A stretch of 54,598 nt of DNA. Origin: Syntrophobacteraceae bacterium. GTDB lineage: Bacteria; Desulfobacterota; Syntrophobacteria; Syntrophobacterales; Syntrophobacteraceae. Shown piece after piece: positions 8,460 through 16,871 of this stretch (positions are counted from its first letter, which is position 1; the number at the start of each line of letters is the position of its first letter). The notes below the pieces were generated by a model. It ran no database searches. It saw only the letters and a list, made by a program, of their open reading frames with translations, and was not told the origin of the DNA. The DNA is taken from NCBI GenBank assembly GCA_003566995.1, contig PXBG01000034.1:1-54598 (forward strand), written 5' to 3'. The translations under genes were made by a program, and so were the position numbers.

Positions 8460-9019
8460 TTCGGGCCTTCATCGCCCTTGAGGTGCCCGAGGCAACGCGG
8501 GAGAGGTTGCGGCACATTCAGGTGCGACTCAAAGAGAGGGGCGGGGCTGTCCGCTGGGTGAGTCCCGACCGCGTTCATGTGACCCTGAAGTTTCTGGGAA
8601 GCGTCCCCGAAGATTCCATTCCCCCCATTGCCGAAGCCCTCGAAAAACTGGCAATGCGCACAGTGCCCTTTCAACTTCGGGCGCAGGGGTGCGGTGCATT
8701 CCCTTCCATGAAGCAGATGCGGGTCATTTGGGTGGGATTGAACGGTGAACTGAAGGCTCTTTTGGAGCTGAAGGAGGAGGGGGAGGAGGCCATGAAGCCC
8801 CTTGGGTTTACACCGGAGCATCGAGCTTTCAAACCTCACCTGACTTTGGGCCGTGTGAAAGGAAGGCAGGGCCTTCGCAGACTTCAGGAGGGCCTGCTGG
8901 CGGAGCAGGCCTTCGAGGCGGAAGCTTTTGACGTGAAAGAACTGGTATTGTATAAAAGCGACTTGAGACCCGAAGGTGCCATCTACACCCCCCTGTTTCG
9001 AGCGAGATTCAAGGCTTAG
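8456..9019 (+). CDS. thpR: RNA 2',3'-cyclic phosphodiesterase (LigT/ThpR)
   Basis: The protein has 187 residues starting with MIRAFIALEVPE, the typical N-terminus of the family. Both active-site tetrapeptides of the 2H phosphoesterase superfamily are present: HVTL at 41-44 and HLTL at 128-131, each on a strand of the two-lobed fold. The family hydrolyses 2',3'-cyclic phosphate RNA ends to 2'-phosphates. The start codon overlaps the cinA stop by four bases, so translational coupling is likely. Confidence 0.93.
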   Translation: MIRAFIALEVPEATRERLRHIQVRLKERGGAVRWVSPDRVHVTLKFLGSVPEDSIPPIAEALEKLAMRTVPFQLRAQGCGAFPSMKQMRVIWVGLNGELKALLELKEEGEEAMKPLGFTPEHRAFKPHLTLGRVKGRQGLRRLQEGLLAEQAFEAEAFDVKELVLYKSDLRPEGAIYTPLFRARFKA

Positions 9020-9142
9020 GAATCGCCGTCAACTGCTTTTGGAAGACATTTTGCTTGAGTGAAACAGGGTGGTGAAGCAACAGAAAAAGTCACCGGGCGG
9101 GTCTGTGCATTTCAACTTGGGTGGTTTCAGGGAGGCTCCTTG

Positions 9143-10183
9143 ATGGGTTCCAAAGATGACAGACAGAGAGCGATAGACACGGCCATTTCCCAAATTGAGC
9201 GCAACTGTGGCAAGGGAGCCATCATGCGCCTTGGGGGAGAGTCAAAACCCGTTGAGGTGTCCATCATTCCCACGGGATGCCTTTCACTGGATTTGGCTCT
9301 GGGAATCGGAGGGGTTCCAAGGGGAAGAATTCTGGAAATTTTTGGGCCGGAATCTTCGGGCAAGACCACTCTCGCTTTGCACATTCTGGCGGAAGCTCAA
9401 AAGCAGGGTGGTCTGGCGGCCTTTGTGGATGCGGAGCATGCCCTGGATGTGAACTATGCACGTAAAGTGGGTGTTCAGGTGGAAGACCTGCTCATCAGCC
9501 AGCCCGACTACGGGGAGCAGGCTCTGGAAATCGCTGAAATCCTGGTTCGAAGCAACGCCATCGATGTTGTGGTCATCGATTCGGTGGCCGCTTTGGTCCC
9601 CAAGGCGGAGATCGAAGGGGAAATGGGAGATCCTCATGTGGGGCTTCAGGCCCGTCTCATGAGCCAGGCCCTTCGCAAGCTTGTTTCCGCCATCAGCAAG
9701 TCCAGGACGTGCGTCATCTTTATCAATCAGATTCGCATGAAAATCGGTGTCATGTATGGTTCCCCCGAGACCACCACCGGAGGGAATGCTCTGAAATTCT
9801 ATGCAACCATGCGGCTGGACATTCGACGCACGGGTCCCATCAAGGAAGGCCAGGACATCATCGGCAACCGGACCAGGGTCAAGGTGGTCAAGAACAAGAT
9901 CGCCCCTCCTTTCAGGGAAGTGGAGTTCGATGTGATTTATGGCCGTGGAATCTCAAGGGAGGGAGATATTCTCGATCTGGCGGTGAGCGGAAACATCGTG
10001 GACAAGGCGGGAACATGGTATTCCTATGGCGGGGAGAGGCTGGGGCAGGGCCGCGAGAACGCCAAGGCCTTCCTGAGAGATCACCCCGAGCTTTTGGGCG
10101 ATATTGAGGCAAAGCTTCGGGAAGTGCACAATTTGAAGCACTCCGGTGAAGAAGTGAAAAGCGTCGCTGCCGTGGAGGGTTGA
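9143..10183 (+). CDS. recA: RecA recombinase
   Basis: The protein has 346 residues from the ATG at 9143, which has GGGAGG seven bases upstream. The Walker A motif GPESSGKT is at 68-75 and the Walker B strand is [12 protein letters not shown]. The MAW region ([10 protein letters not shown]), loop L1 ([24 protein letters not shown], read in parts) and loop L2 ([21 protein letters not shown], read in parts) are all conserved. RecA binds single-stranded DNA, promotes strand exchange and activates LexA self-cleavage. It follows thpR by 123 bases. The gene usually next to it, recX, is absent, and alaS comes directly after, as in many deltaproteobacteria. No LexA box that I could defend was seen upstream. 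Confidence 0.99.
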   Translation: MGSKDDRQRAIDTAISQIERNCGKGAIMRLGGESKPVEVSIIPTGCLSLDLALGIGGVPRGRILEIFGPESSGKTTLALHILAEAQKQGGLAAFVDAEHALDVNYARKVGVQVEDLLISQPDYGEQALEIAEILVRSNAIDVVVIDSVAALVPKAEIEGEMGDPHVGLQARLMSQALRKLVSAISKSRTCVIFINQIRMKIGVMYGSPETTTGGNALKFYATMRLDIRRTGPIKEGQDIIGNRTRVKVVKNKIAPPFREVEFDVIYGRGISREGDILDLAVSGNIVDKAGTWYSYGGERLGQGRENAKAFLRDHPELLGDIEAKLREVHNLKHSGEEVKSVAAVEG

Positions 10184-10284
10184 AGGGTTTTCCCCAGGGA
10201 GTGAACGGGTGAAGCCGTCATTTTGAAGGTTGTTGTCAAAATGACTGGCGTAAGGGAAGAAATCAATTCGAGGAGAACTGTTTG

Positions 10285-12948
10285 ATGAAAGCGAGCGAAA
10301 TCCGTACAGCATACTTAAAATTCTTCGAGGACAAAAACCATACCACGGTGAAAAGCTCATCACTCGTTCCCCACGACGACCCCACGCTGTTGTTCACCAA
10401 CTCAGGAATGGTCCAGTTCAAGCGCACTTTTCTGGGTGAAGAACGCCGCCCCTACACGCGGGCGGCATCCAGTCAGAAGTGCATGCGTGCAGGTGGAAAA
10501 CACAACGATCTGGAAAACGTGGGACGCACTGCACGGCATCACACTTTTTTTGAAATGCTCGGCAATTTTTCTTTCGGGGACTATTTCAAAGACGAAGCCG
10601 TGGACTATGCCTGGGACTTCCTCACAAAGACCATGGGGCTTCCTGCGGACAAACTCTACGCGACCATTCATGAGGGTGACGAGCACATGAATCTGGGCGT
10701 TGACGAGGAAGCCCGTGCCCTTTGGGCAAAATTCCTGCCCCAGGAGAGAATTCTGGCCTTTCCCACCAAGGACAACTTCTGGTCCATGGGGGAGACGGGA
10801 CCCTGCGGCCCCTGTTCGGAAATTCTCATAGACCAGGGTCCCTCCATGGGATGCGACTCCCCCCACTGCAGGCCCGGTTGTGATTGCGACCGTTACCTCG
10901 AGTTGTGGAACCTCGTCTTCATGCAGTTCAATCGCCGGGAAGACGGGGTGCTGGAGCCTCTTCCCAAGCCAAGCATCGATACGGGCATGGGGCTTGAGCG
11001 AATCACGGCGGTGATTCAAAAGGTTCCCTCCAACTATGACACGGATGTTTTCTCTCCCATGCGGGAAAAGATCACCGAACTCACGGGCTACAAATATGGC
11101 ACGGAAGGGGAGAAGGATGTCTCCGTCAAGGTCATTGCTGACCATAGCCGCGCCGCGGCTTTTCTCATTGGTGACGGCATTCTGCCGAGCAATGAAGGGC
11201 GGGGATACGTTTTGCGCCGCGTCCTGCGAAGGGCGTTGCGCCATGGAAGGTTTCTCGGACTCAACCGCCCTTTTCTCCACGAGGTGGCCGTTTCCGTGAT
11301 GCATTCCATGCAGGATGCCTATCCGGAACTTCTGGAAAACCGGAACTTCATCACGCGGGTGATCCTTCATGAAGAGGAGCGCTTCAACGACACGCTGGAT
11401 CATGGTTTGAGCCTGCTTCAGGAGGAAATAAAAGTCCTGCAGGCGGAGGGCAAAAATGTCATTCCAGGGGCTCTCGTTTTTAAATTGTATGACACTTTCG
11501 GTTTCCCCATCGACATCATCACCGACATGGCCCGGGATCTCCAGATGGAGACCGATGAGGCCCGCTTCAATGAGCTCATGGAGAAACAGCGGGAACAGTC
11601 GCGTCTCCACTGGAAAGGCAGCGGGGAAAGGCATGTTTCGGAAGTCTACCGCCAATTGGCATCGGAGGGCGTGTCCACGAAATTTCTCGGCCACGAGAGT
11701 CTGGAAACGGAATCGTCCGTTCAGGCCCTCGTTCATGGCGGTCAGTCCGTTTCAGCGGTGACTGATGGAATGGATGTGGAAGTGGTGACGCAGGAAACGC
11801 CCTTCTATGGAGCCTCTGGAGGTCAGGTGGGCGATGTGGGGGAAATCTCCGGTTCTCAGGGAAAAATTTGGGTCTTGGACACGCACAAGCTGCCCGGAGA
11901 CATTTTTGTCCACGTGGGCAAGGTGGAGGGAGGACCATTTCGCGTGGGGGACGTGGTGCGGCTCCAGGTGGATGCTGAAGCCAGGCAGGACACGGCCCTT
12001 CATCATACGGCCACCCACATTCTCCATGCGGTGCTGAGGACCGTGCTGGGAGACCATGTGAAGCAGGCGGGCTCTCTTGTGGGCCCTGACCGCCTTCGTT
12101 TTGACTTCACCCATTTCGCCCCCCTCACCCCCGAGGAGTTCAATGAGATCGAGAGGAGAGTCAATGACGAAATCCGCCGCAATCTGGACCTGGAGGTCCA
12201 TCTCATGGATTTGGACCAGGCGTTGAAGGCGGGAGCCATGGCTCTTTTTGAGGAAAAATACGGCGAGAGCGTAAGAGTTGTGGAAATACCTGGCTTCAGC
12301 CAGGAACTTTGCGGTGGCACCCACACCCACCGTACGGGAGACATCGGACTTTTTGTGATCGTTCAGGAAATGGGAATCGCTGCAGGAGTGCGAAGGATCG
12401 AAGCCCTTGCGGGCCGGCGGGCACTGGATCACATTCGCCGACAGCGAGCTGCCCTCCTGGAGGTGGCTGGCTTGCTGAAGGCAACGCCTCAAGACCTGGT
12501 GGAACGCATAGAAAAACTGGTGGCCCAGCAGCGACAAACGGAACGGGAACTGGAAGCTCTCAAGGCGTCCCTCACCAGCAAGCGCTCACAGGACCTGCTG
12601 GACTCAGCAGAAGACTGGAATGGTGTCCAGGTGCTGGTCATGCAGGTGGAAACGGATGACCCCAAAATCTTGCGGGAACTGAACGACCGCTTCAAAAATC
12701 GCCTTCAGAGGGGAATCATCGTTCTTGGAGCGTCGCATGGGCAGAAAGCTTTTCTCCTTGCCGGCGTCACACCCGATCTCACCGAAAAAGTTCGTGCGGG
12801 GGATCTCATCCGTGAAATAGCCAGGGAAGTTGGCGGGAGCGGTGGCGGAAGGCCCGATATGGCCCAGGCAGGGGGCAGTCAGCCCGAAAAGCTCTCCAAC
12901 GCTCTCGATTTGGCAAAGAAGATCATCAGGGAAAAACTGCAAGAGTGA
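10285..12948 (+). CDS. alaS: Alanyl-tRNA synthetase
   Basis: The protein has 887 residues, full length for bacterial AlaRS. The ATG at 10285 follows GAGGAG at eight bases. The order is the class II catalytic core (IRTAYLKFFEDKNH, ending with RVLRRALRHGRFLG), the tRNA-recognition domain, the editing domain with the zinc-binding HHTATH motif at 573-578 and CGGTH from C676, and the C-Ala domain with a coiled coil (about 715-770) and the Gly-rich tail GGSGGGRPDMAQAGG. The internal cysteine-rich insertion CDSPHCRPGCDC lies in the aminoacylation half. It charges tRNA-Ala and hydrolyses Ser/Gly-tRNA-Ala. Confidence 0.98.
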   Translation: MKASEIRTAYLKFFEDKNHTTVKSSSLVPHDDPTLLFTNSGMVQFKRTFLGEERRPYTRAASSQKCMRAGGKHNDLENVGRTARHHTFFEMLGNFSFGDYFKDEAVDYAWDFLTKTMGLPADKLYATIHEGDEHMNLGVDEEARALWAKFLPQERILAFPTKDNFWSMGETGPCGPCSEILIDQGPSMGCDSPHCRPGCDCDRYLELWNLVFMQFNRREDGVLEPLPKPSIDTGMGLERITAVIQKVPSNYDTDVFSPMREKITELTGYKYGTEGEKDVSVKVIADHSRAAAFLIGDGILPSNEGRGYVLRRVLRRALRHGRFLGLNRPFLHEVAVSVMHSMQDAYPELLENRNFITRVILHEEERFNDTLDHGLSLLQEEIKVLQAEGKNVIPGALVFKLYDTFGFPIDIITDMARDLQMETDEARFNELMEKQREQSRLHWKGSGERHVSEVYRQLASEGVSTKFLGHESLETESSVQALVHGGQSVSAVTDGMDVEVVTQETPFYGASGGQVGDVGEISGSQGKIWVLDTHKLPGDIFVHVGKVEGGPFRVGDVVRLQVDAEARQDTALHHTATHILHAVLRTVLGDHVKQAGSLVGPDRLRFDFTHFAPLTPEEFNEIERRVNDEIRRNLDLEVHLMDLDQALKAGAMALFEEKYGESVRVVEIPGFSQELCGGTHTHRTGDIGLFVIVQEMGIAAGVRRIEALAGRRALDHIRRQRAALLEVAGLLKATPQDLVERIEKLVAQQRQTERELEALKASLTSKRSQDLLDSAEDWNGVQVLVMQVETDDPKILRELNDRFKNRLQRGIIVLGASHGQKAFLLAGVTPDLTEKVRAGDLIREIAREVGGSGGGRPDMAQAGGSQPEKLSNALDLAKKIIREKLQE

Positions 12949-13011
12949 AATTTTAGGGGGAGTCCCCCTGCAAAACCCGGAAAGATGATTAACTTGAATC
13001 ATGAAATCAGG

Positions 13012-13053
13012 AAAATATGGTGTTGACAGTTGAAAAAATATGGTGTTTATAAC
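13012..13053 (+). promoter_or_regulatory. Promoter with a 13-bp direct repeat
   Basis: AAAATATGGTGTT occurs at 13012-13024 and again at 13035-13047, offset by 23 bases, about two helical turns. The first copy overlaps a perfect -35 TTGACA (13023-13028), and the second runs into the -10 TATAAC (13048-13053), with 19 bases between the boxes. The slightly long spacer and the repeat suggest a regulated promoter. A strong terminator lies only 55-95 bases downstream and no ORF is between, so the product would be a small RNA. Confidence 0.45.
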
Positions 13054-13059
13054 TCTTTT

Positions 13060-13147
13060 GGGATGTAAAATCACTGCCTGGGAAAAACAGGTGTGAAAAG
13101 AACAAAGAGCCATCTTTCCTCCAGCGGGAAGATGGCTTGATTTTTCT
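13060..13147 (+). ncRNA. Candidate small RNA of about 85 nt
   Basis: Between the promoter at 13023-13053 and the terminator at 13108-13147 there is no plausible coding frame. The transcript would form a first hairpin from CACTGCCTG-GGAAAAA-CAGGTGTG (CAC/GTG and CCTG/CAGG), an A-rich single strand, and the terminator hairpin, the usual build of a trans-acting sRNA. No known family was recognised. It could also be non-functional space before a terminator that mainly serves the opposite strand. Confidence 0.35.
13108..13147 (+). terminator. Bidirectional intrinsic terminator
   Basis: The stem AGCCATCTTTCC/GGGAAGATGGCT (13108-13119 with 13126-13137, one T-G pair) has a six-base loop. On the + strand TGATTTTTCTG follows. 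On the - strand the same stem is followed by CTTTGTTCTTTTC, which suits termination of the selenoprotein transcript coming from the right. Confidence 0.7.
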
Positions 13148-13167
13148 GAGGTGAAAGCTGGAAGATC

Positions 13168-13335
13168 TCAAACCCTGTCGATGCGGCAAAGTGCCAGTTT
13201 TTCTTCCATTTCGTCGGTGATGGCTTCACGGAACTGCGAGAGGGGGTAGGAAGCGCCGCATTCACGGCAGCGCCAATACACCTGGCGTCAAGTGCGGACG
13301 AGGGACAGTTCTTTTCGGCAGCGAGGGCATTCCAA
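13168..13335 (-). CDS. Small selenoprotein with two CxxC motifs (in-frame UGA read as selenocysteine)
   Basis: Reading the reverse strand from TTG 13335, with AAAGGAG eight bases upstream, gives MECPRCRKELSLVRT-U-RQVYWRCRECG and a C-terminal part ending LALCRIDRV, 55 residues in all. The UGA is codon 16 (13290-13288). Coding character continues past it: a second CxxC (CREC at 23-26), then a helical acidic segment. The 23 bases after the UGA lead to a hairpin GCtGCCG-TGAATG-CGGCGC, whose loop has G in its first two positions at the distance usual for bacterial SECIS elements. Small proteins with two CxxC motifs and Sec or Cys at this site are, from memory, known in deltaproteobacteria. An upstream in-frame ATG at 13470 with AAGGAG could extend the N-terminus. 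A conventional gene caller would stop at the UGA and miss the gene. The partner and function are unknown; a redox or metal-binding role is inferred. Confidence 0.72.
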
Positions 13336-13494
13336 TAGCGTTTCTCCTTTAAGCATGGAATTTTCTGAATGGTGGTGACATGGGTGCCCGGCATTTATAA
13401 AATCATGGGTTTCTTTGTAACCTTTTGGCAAAAACTTTCCACTTAATGAACAAGGACGAAGGTGCAGCATGGGTGCTCCTTCGTTGAGAACCAT

Positions 13495-13523
13495 ATTATA
13501 AAAAAATTTTTCCCATTGTACAA
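13495..13523 (-). promoter_or_regulatory. Sigma-70 promoter for the selenoprotein gene
   Basis: On the reverse strand -35 TTGTAC (13523-13518), 17 bases, and a perfect -10 TATAAT (13500-13495). The predicted start of transcription is near 13488, leaving a leader of about 150 bases with a hairpin (CGAAGG/CCTTCG) before the TTG start. Confidence 0.6.
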
Positions 13524-13650
13524 GTTCTTTGCCCCTGGATAATTATTGGAGGGAGTGTGAGTGAAAAACCCGGCTGCAGCCTGCCTTCCCCGCGAATATA
13601 CGAATATAAAATCAACGTGTTTGCCGGCAGACGCCCATTGTCCTCTGTCA

Positions 13651-13679
13651 TTGACGTGTTTGGGTTGGTAACTTAACTT
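13651..13679 (+). promoter_or_regulatory. Possible promoter for the sigma factor gene
   Basis: -35 TTGACG (13651-13656), 17 bases, -10 TAACTT (13674-13679), about 147 bases before the sigma factor start. The -10 box is moderate. Confidence 0.4.
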
Positions 13680-13825
13680 TCAATTATGAATGATTTATTA
13701 TCTTAAGTTCTTCAGGTTCCCATGATCCACACCGGACTGAAAAAATCGGGAACATAATATCAAAGGGGGTGTGTTGGGAGAAGAAAAGCCGTTGTTGTTC
13801 GCCCCCGCTTTTGGAGGAATGAACC

Positions 13826-15130
13826 ATGAAAGCTTACGCCACTGAAACTTGTCTCCCCTATAAGTTCAGGCTTCACAAGTCCGAACAGGATGAGGAAGTG
13901 TTCAGCTTTACAAGAAAAACCAAATCCGAAGAGGACCTGATGGAAGATGAACTCTCTTTCGAGGAAGCCGTTGACCTCGCCGAAAGAGAGGGTGAGACTG
14001 CCGCCAGCAGTGATACGGCGGTTTATGACACAGAAGAGGAGTCGGAAGATTCTCTTTCTGCCTCCACTGAAGGGGAGTTTGACGAGGACCATGTTTCCTG
14101 CTACCTGCGGGAGGTGTCGGGGTATCCTCTGCTGACCCAGGAGAGGGAGATCGAGCTGGCTCAGACCATCCGTGAGGGGCAGACACGCCTTGTGGAACTC
14201 ATGGCCGAGCACAAGGATTCTCACAAGCTTCTGGCTGATGCGGATGCCAAGGTTCAAAAGCTCCTGGCTCATGAAAAAGCTTTTCCAGGAGTGAGAGACA
14301 AGATTCTCAAGGTGATTTTCAGGACTTTGGAGCGTGGAGCTTCCGAAGAGACAGGAAATGCGCCATTTGCTGCTCTCCTTCAGCAGGTGAGGAGCATCAT
14401 GCATGGCATCGATGCGGCCAAGCAGGAAATGGTCAAGGCCAACCTGAGGTTGGTTTTGAGCATTGCCAAGCGTTATCGCGGCCGCGGAATGAGTTTTGAC
14501 GATTTGATTCAGGAGGGCAACCTTGGTCTTCTGAAAGCAGTGGGACGTTTCGACCACACCAAGGGGAACCGTTTCAGCACTTATGCCACCTGGTGGGTGA
14601 GGCAGAGCATCATTCGGGGCATCTATGACAAAACCCGGACCATTCGTCTTCCCGTTCATTTCATTGAACTGAAAAACCTCTTTTTCAAGGTTTTTTACGA
14701 GCTTTTGAAAGAACTGGGGCGGGAACCCACTCCCCGGGAAATTGCAGACCGGGCGAACTTGCCCCTGGACAAGGTCCAGATGGTCCTGACTCTCGCTTCG
14801 CAGCCCATATCCCTTGAAACTCCCATAGGGGAAGACGATCAGCGTTTGGGTGATTTCATCGAAGATGAGAAGGCCGTATGTCCCATGGAGGAATGTTCTG
14901 ACAAGGAGTTGGCAGAGGTGACGAGAAACCTTCTGTCCACCCTGCAACCGAGAGAAGAAAAAATCCTGCGGCTTCGCTTCGGTCTGGATGGTCAGCCTGC
15001 GGAAACTCTGGAAAAAATAGGGAAGAGCTTCAAGGTTTCCAAGGAAAGAATTCGTCAGATAGAAAAAAAGGCCTTGAAAAAACTGAGGAATCCAAACAGG
15101 CAGTCCAGCCTGAAAAATTTCATCGAATAA
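13826..15130 (+). CDS. RNA polymerase sigma factor, RpoD/RpoS family (group 2)
   Basis: The protein has 434 residues from an ATG preceded by TTGGAGGAATGAACC. After a roughly 85-residue acidic N-terminus come region 1.2 (YLREVSGYPLLTQEREIELAQ), region 2 (MVKANLRLVLSIAKRYRGRG, FDDLIQEGNLGLLKAVGRFD, and the -10 recognition helix STYATWWVRQSIIRGI), region 3 (ELGREPTPREIADRANL) and region 4 with the -35 recognition helix KVSKERIRQIEKKALKKLR. It lacks the large non-conserved region of the housekeeping RpoD, so it is more likely an RpoS-like alternative sigma or a second primary-type sigma. It stands alone between its own promoter region and a strong terminator. Confidence 0.93.
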   Translation: MKAYATETCLPYKFRLHKSEQDEEVFSFTRKTKSEEDLMEDELSFEEAVDLAEREGETAASSDTAVYDTEEESEDSLSASTEGEFDEDHVSCYLREVSGYPLLTQEREIELAQTIREGQTRLVELMAEHKDSHKLLADADAKVQKLLAHEKAFPGVRDKILKVIFRTLERGASEETGNAPFAALLQQVRSIMHGIDAAKQEMVKANLRLVLSIAKRYRGRGMSFDDLIQEGNLGLLKAVGRFDHTKGNRFSTYATWWVRQSIIRGIYDKTRTIRLPVHFIELKNLFFKVFYELLKELGREPTPREIADRANLPLDKVQMVLTLASQPISLETPIGEDDQRLGDFIEDEKAVCPMEECSDKELAEVTRNLLSTLQPREEKILRLRFGLDGQPAETLEKIGKSFKVSKERIRQIEKKALKKLRNPNRQSSLKNFIE

Positions 15131-15166
15131 AAACAACGGCTGGCGGGAATCCCCGCCAGCCGTTTT
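15131..15166 (+). terminator. Strong intrinsic terminator of the sigma factor gene
   Basis: A perfect 13-base stem AACGGCTGGCGGG/CCCGCCAGCCGTT (15135-15147 with 15152-15164) with loop AATC starts a few bases after the stop codon and is followed by a short T run. Confidence 0.85.
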
Positions 15167-15455
15167 AAAAACTTCTTTTCATCCTCGTTTCCACCCTTCC
15201 GGACAATTACCCGCCTTTAGTTTTCACCGTATACCCTGATGACTGGCAAAATAAGTGCACTGAAATATGGGCAGGCAGGGGAAGCATGCATTGTTGTCAT
15301 GAAACCCCGAAGGCAATGGTCGAAAGGGTTTTGTTCCATGGGCATGATCGAGTAGTATTGCGCCTTCCCCCTGATCCTTGACTTGCTGGAACGGTCCGCG
15401 TCTGCGGTTTTGAGAAATTTCCTGCCATTCCCCGTTGAATGATTGGGTCCATGCC
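15167..15455. other. Intergenic stretch with nothing recognised
   Basis: About 290 bases between the sigma factor terminator and the CarS-like fusion gene. Reverse-strand frames here have no ribosome-binding site and no recognisable protein features. No clear promoter or RNA structure was identified. Confidence 0.5.
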
Positions 15456-16847
15456 ATGTTTTTTTACTTCAAAATTCTTTTTCTTCTCTGGCTCATCAAT
15501 TTTGCCCCGGTGTTTCTGGCGCACCTCCTTGGCCCCAGGTGGAATGCTCCCATCGATGGACGCAGGACGCACCGGGATGGGCGCCCTCTTTTGGGGCCCC
15601 ACAAAACAATTCGGGGCTTTCTGGCTGCCCTGCTCATGGGGACCATTGCGGGTATTGCCATGGATTTCTCCTGGTGGACCGGTTTTGTCTGTGCCTTGCT
15701 GAGCATGGCGGGCGACCTGACGTCCAGCTACATCAAGAGGCGAAGAGATCTGCCCAGCGGAAGCCTGGTGCCAGGGCTGGATCAGTTTTTTGAGGGAGCT
15801 TTTCCCCTCATCTTCCTGGCTTTCTTCCATGATTTTGGGTTGGGAGCACTCGTTGCCCTCACCCTTGTTTTCATGGCGGGGGCTTACTGGGGAAGCTGGT
15901 TTCTCAAGGAAGTGCTTTTGTCAAAGCCCTACAAAGATTACCCGAGGAAGGTGTCTTCGTGGGTTCGTCTCAGGGAAATCAGAAAGTGCCAGATCATTTC
16001 CAACCCGTTCCACTACTTTGTCAATTTTGAAGATTCCTTCTATTACCACATCATGATGAAGACTGCCTTCAAGACTCTGGGAATGTATGAAAGGGGAAAA
16101 AGGAACGCTCTCAACATTAAAATGACAAAATTCAGTCTTCATTTTCCAGATCTTCCCCCAGCCTTTCACGACTATCGCATCCTGTATCTTTCCGATTTGC
16201 ACCTGGACGGGCTCGATGGGCTGACGGAGCGGATTGTGGAACTGATTGGGCAGGAACATGTGGACCTGTGCATCCTTGGCGGGGATTACCGCATGGAAAA
16301 CCATGGGCCTTTTGGCCTGGCACTGAAGCGCCTGGATGAGGTGATGTTGCATTTGAACTCCCGGGATGGGTGCCTGGGAGTTTTGGGCAACCACGACTGC
16401 CTGGAAATCGTGGAGCCCCTCAAGGCCAGGGGTATCGATTTTCTCATCAACGACTCCCGCTCCATTGTTCGCAACGGAGAGGCCCTATGGTTTGTGGGTG
16501 TTGACGACCCTCACCTCTACAAGTGTCATGATCTCAATGACGCTTTTCACGGAGTGCCCTCCGAGGCATTCATCATTTTTCTGGCTCACTCCAATGAGAT
16601 TTATCGTGAAGTGGCCCCCTACGGTCCTCGGCTCTATCTTTGCGGACACACGCATGCAGGGCAGATTCAGCTGCCCTGCATCGGTCCGGTTTTCACGCAC
16701 AGCAGCGCGCCCCGCCGCTTTTGTCAGGGCTTGTGGCATTATGGAAAGATGCAGGGTTACACCAGCTGCGGCGTGGGTGTATCGGGCGTTCCCGTTCGTT
16801 TTTCATGTCAAGGCGAGGTGGTGATCCTCACCTTGAAGGGGCAATAG
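15456..16847 (+). CDS. CDP-archaeol synthase (CarS)-like membrane domain fused to a metallophosphoesterase
   Basis: The protein has 463 residues from the ATG at 15456 (a TTG at 15435 is also in frame; neither has a strong ribosome-binding site). Residues 1-165 are a polytopic membrane domain with the CarS/DUF46 signature: APIDGRRTHRDGRPLLGPHK (31-50), then GDLTSSYIKRRRDLPSGS and VPGLDQ. CarS uses CTP to activate an isoprenoid glycerol lipid. Residues 240-463 are a calcineurin-like metallophosphoesterase of the YkuE type: SDLHLDG (D247, H249), GGDYRM (D277), GNHD (311-314), AHSN and GHTHAGQ (397-403), so all metal-binding motifs are present. The two halves are joined by a basic linker (about 170-225). 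The natural substrate is unknown; action on activated lipid or its pyrophosphate product at the inner membrane is a guess. Confidence 0.82.
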   Translation: MFFYFKILFLLWLINFAPVFLAHLLGPRWNAPIDGRRTHRDGRPLLGPHKTIRGFLAALLMGTIAGIAMDFSWWTGFVCALLSMAGDLTSSYIKRRRDLPSGSLVPGLDQFFEGAFPLIFLAFFHDFGLGALVALTLVFMAGAYWGSWFLKEVLLSKPYKDYPRKVSSWVRLREIRKCQIISNPFHYFVNFEDSFYYHIMMKTAFKTLGMYERGKRNALNIKMTKFSLHFPDLPPAFHDYRILYLSDLHLDGLDGLTERIVELIGQEHVDLCILGGDYRMENHGPFGLALKRLDEVMLHLNSRDGCLGVLGNHDCLEIVEPLKARGIDFLINDSRSIVRNGEALWFVGVDDPHLYKCHDLNDAFHGVPSEAFIIFLAHSNEIYREVAPYGPRLYLCGHTHAGQIQLPCIGPVFTHSSAPRRFCQGLWHYGKMQGYTSCGVGVSGVPVRFSCQGEVVILTLKGQ

Positions 16848-16871
16848 GGCCATGGCGGTCCACGGGAGGTC

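Noticed and set aside
9020..9142. A LexA operator upstream of recA
   Set aside because: No palindromic SOS box that I could recognise is present in this stretch; the regulator site may be of a type unknown to me.
12954..12968. The hairpin AGGGGG/CCCCCT just after alaS as a terminator
   Set aside because: The loop is only three bases and no T run follows; it may still slow RNA polymerase or protect the 3' end.
13168..13356. Reading the dual-CxxC gene as a pseudogene broken by a stop codon
   Set aside because: The reading frame, CxxC spacing and terminal part are preserved after the UGA, a SECIS-like hairpin is at a fitting distance, and the gene has its own promoter and terminator.
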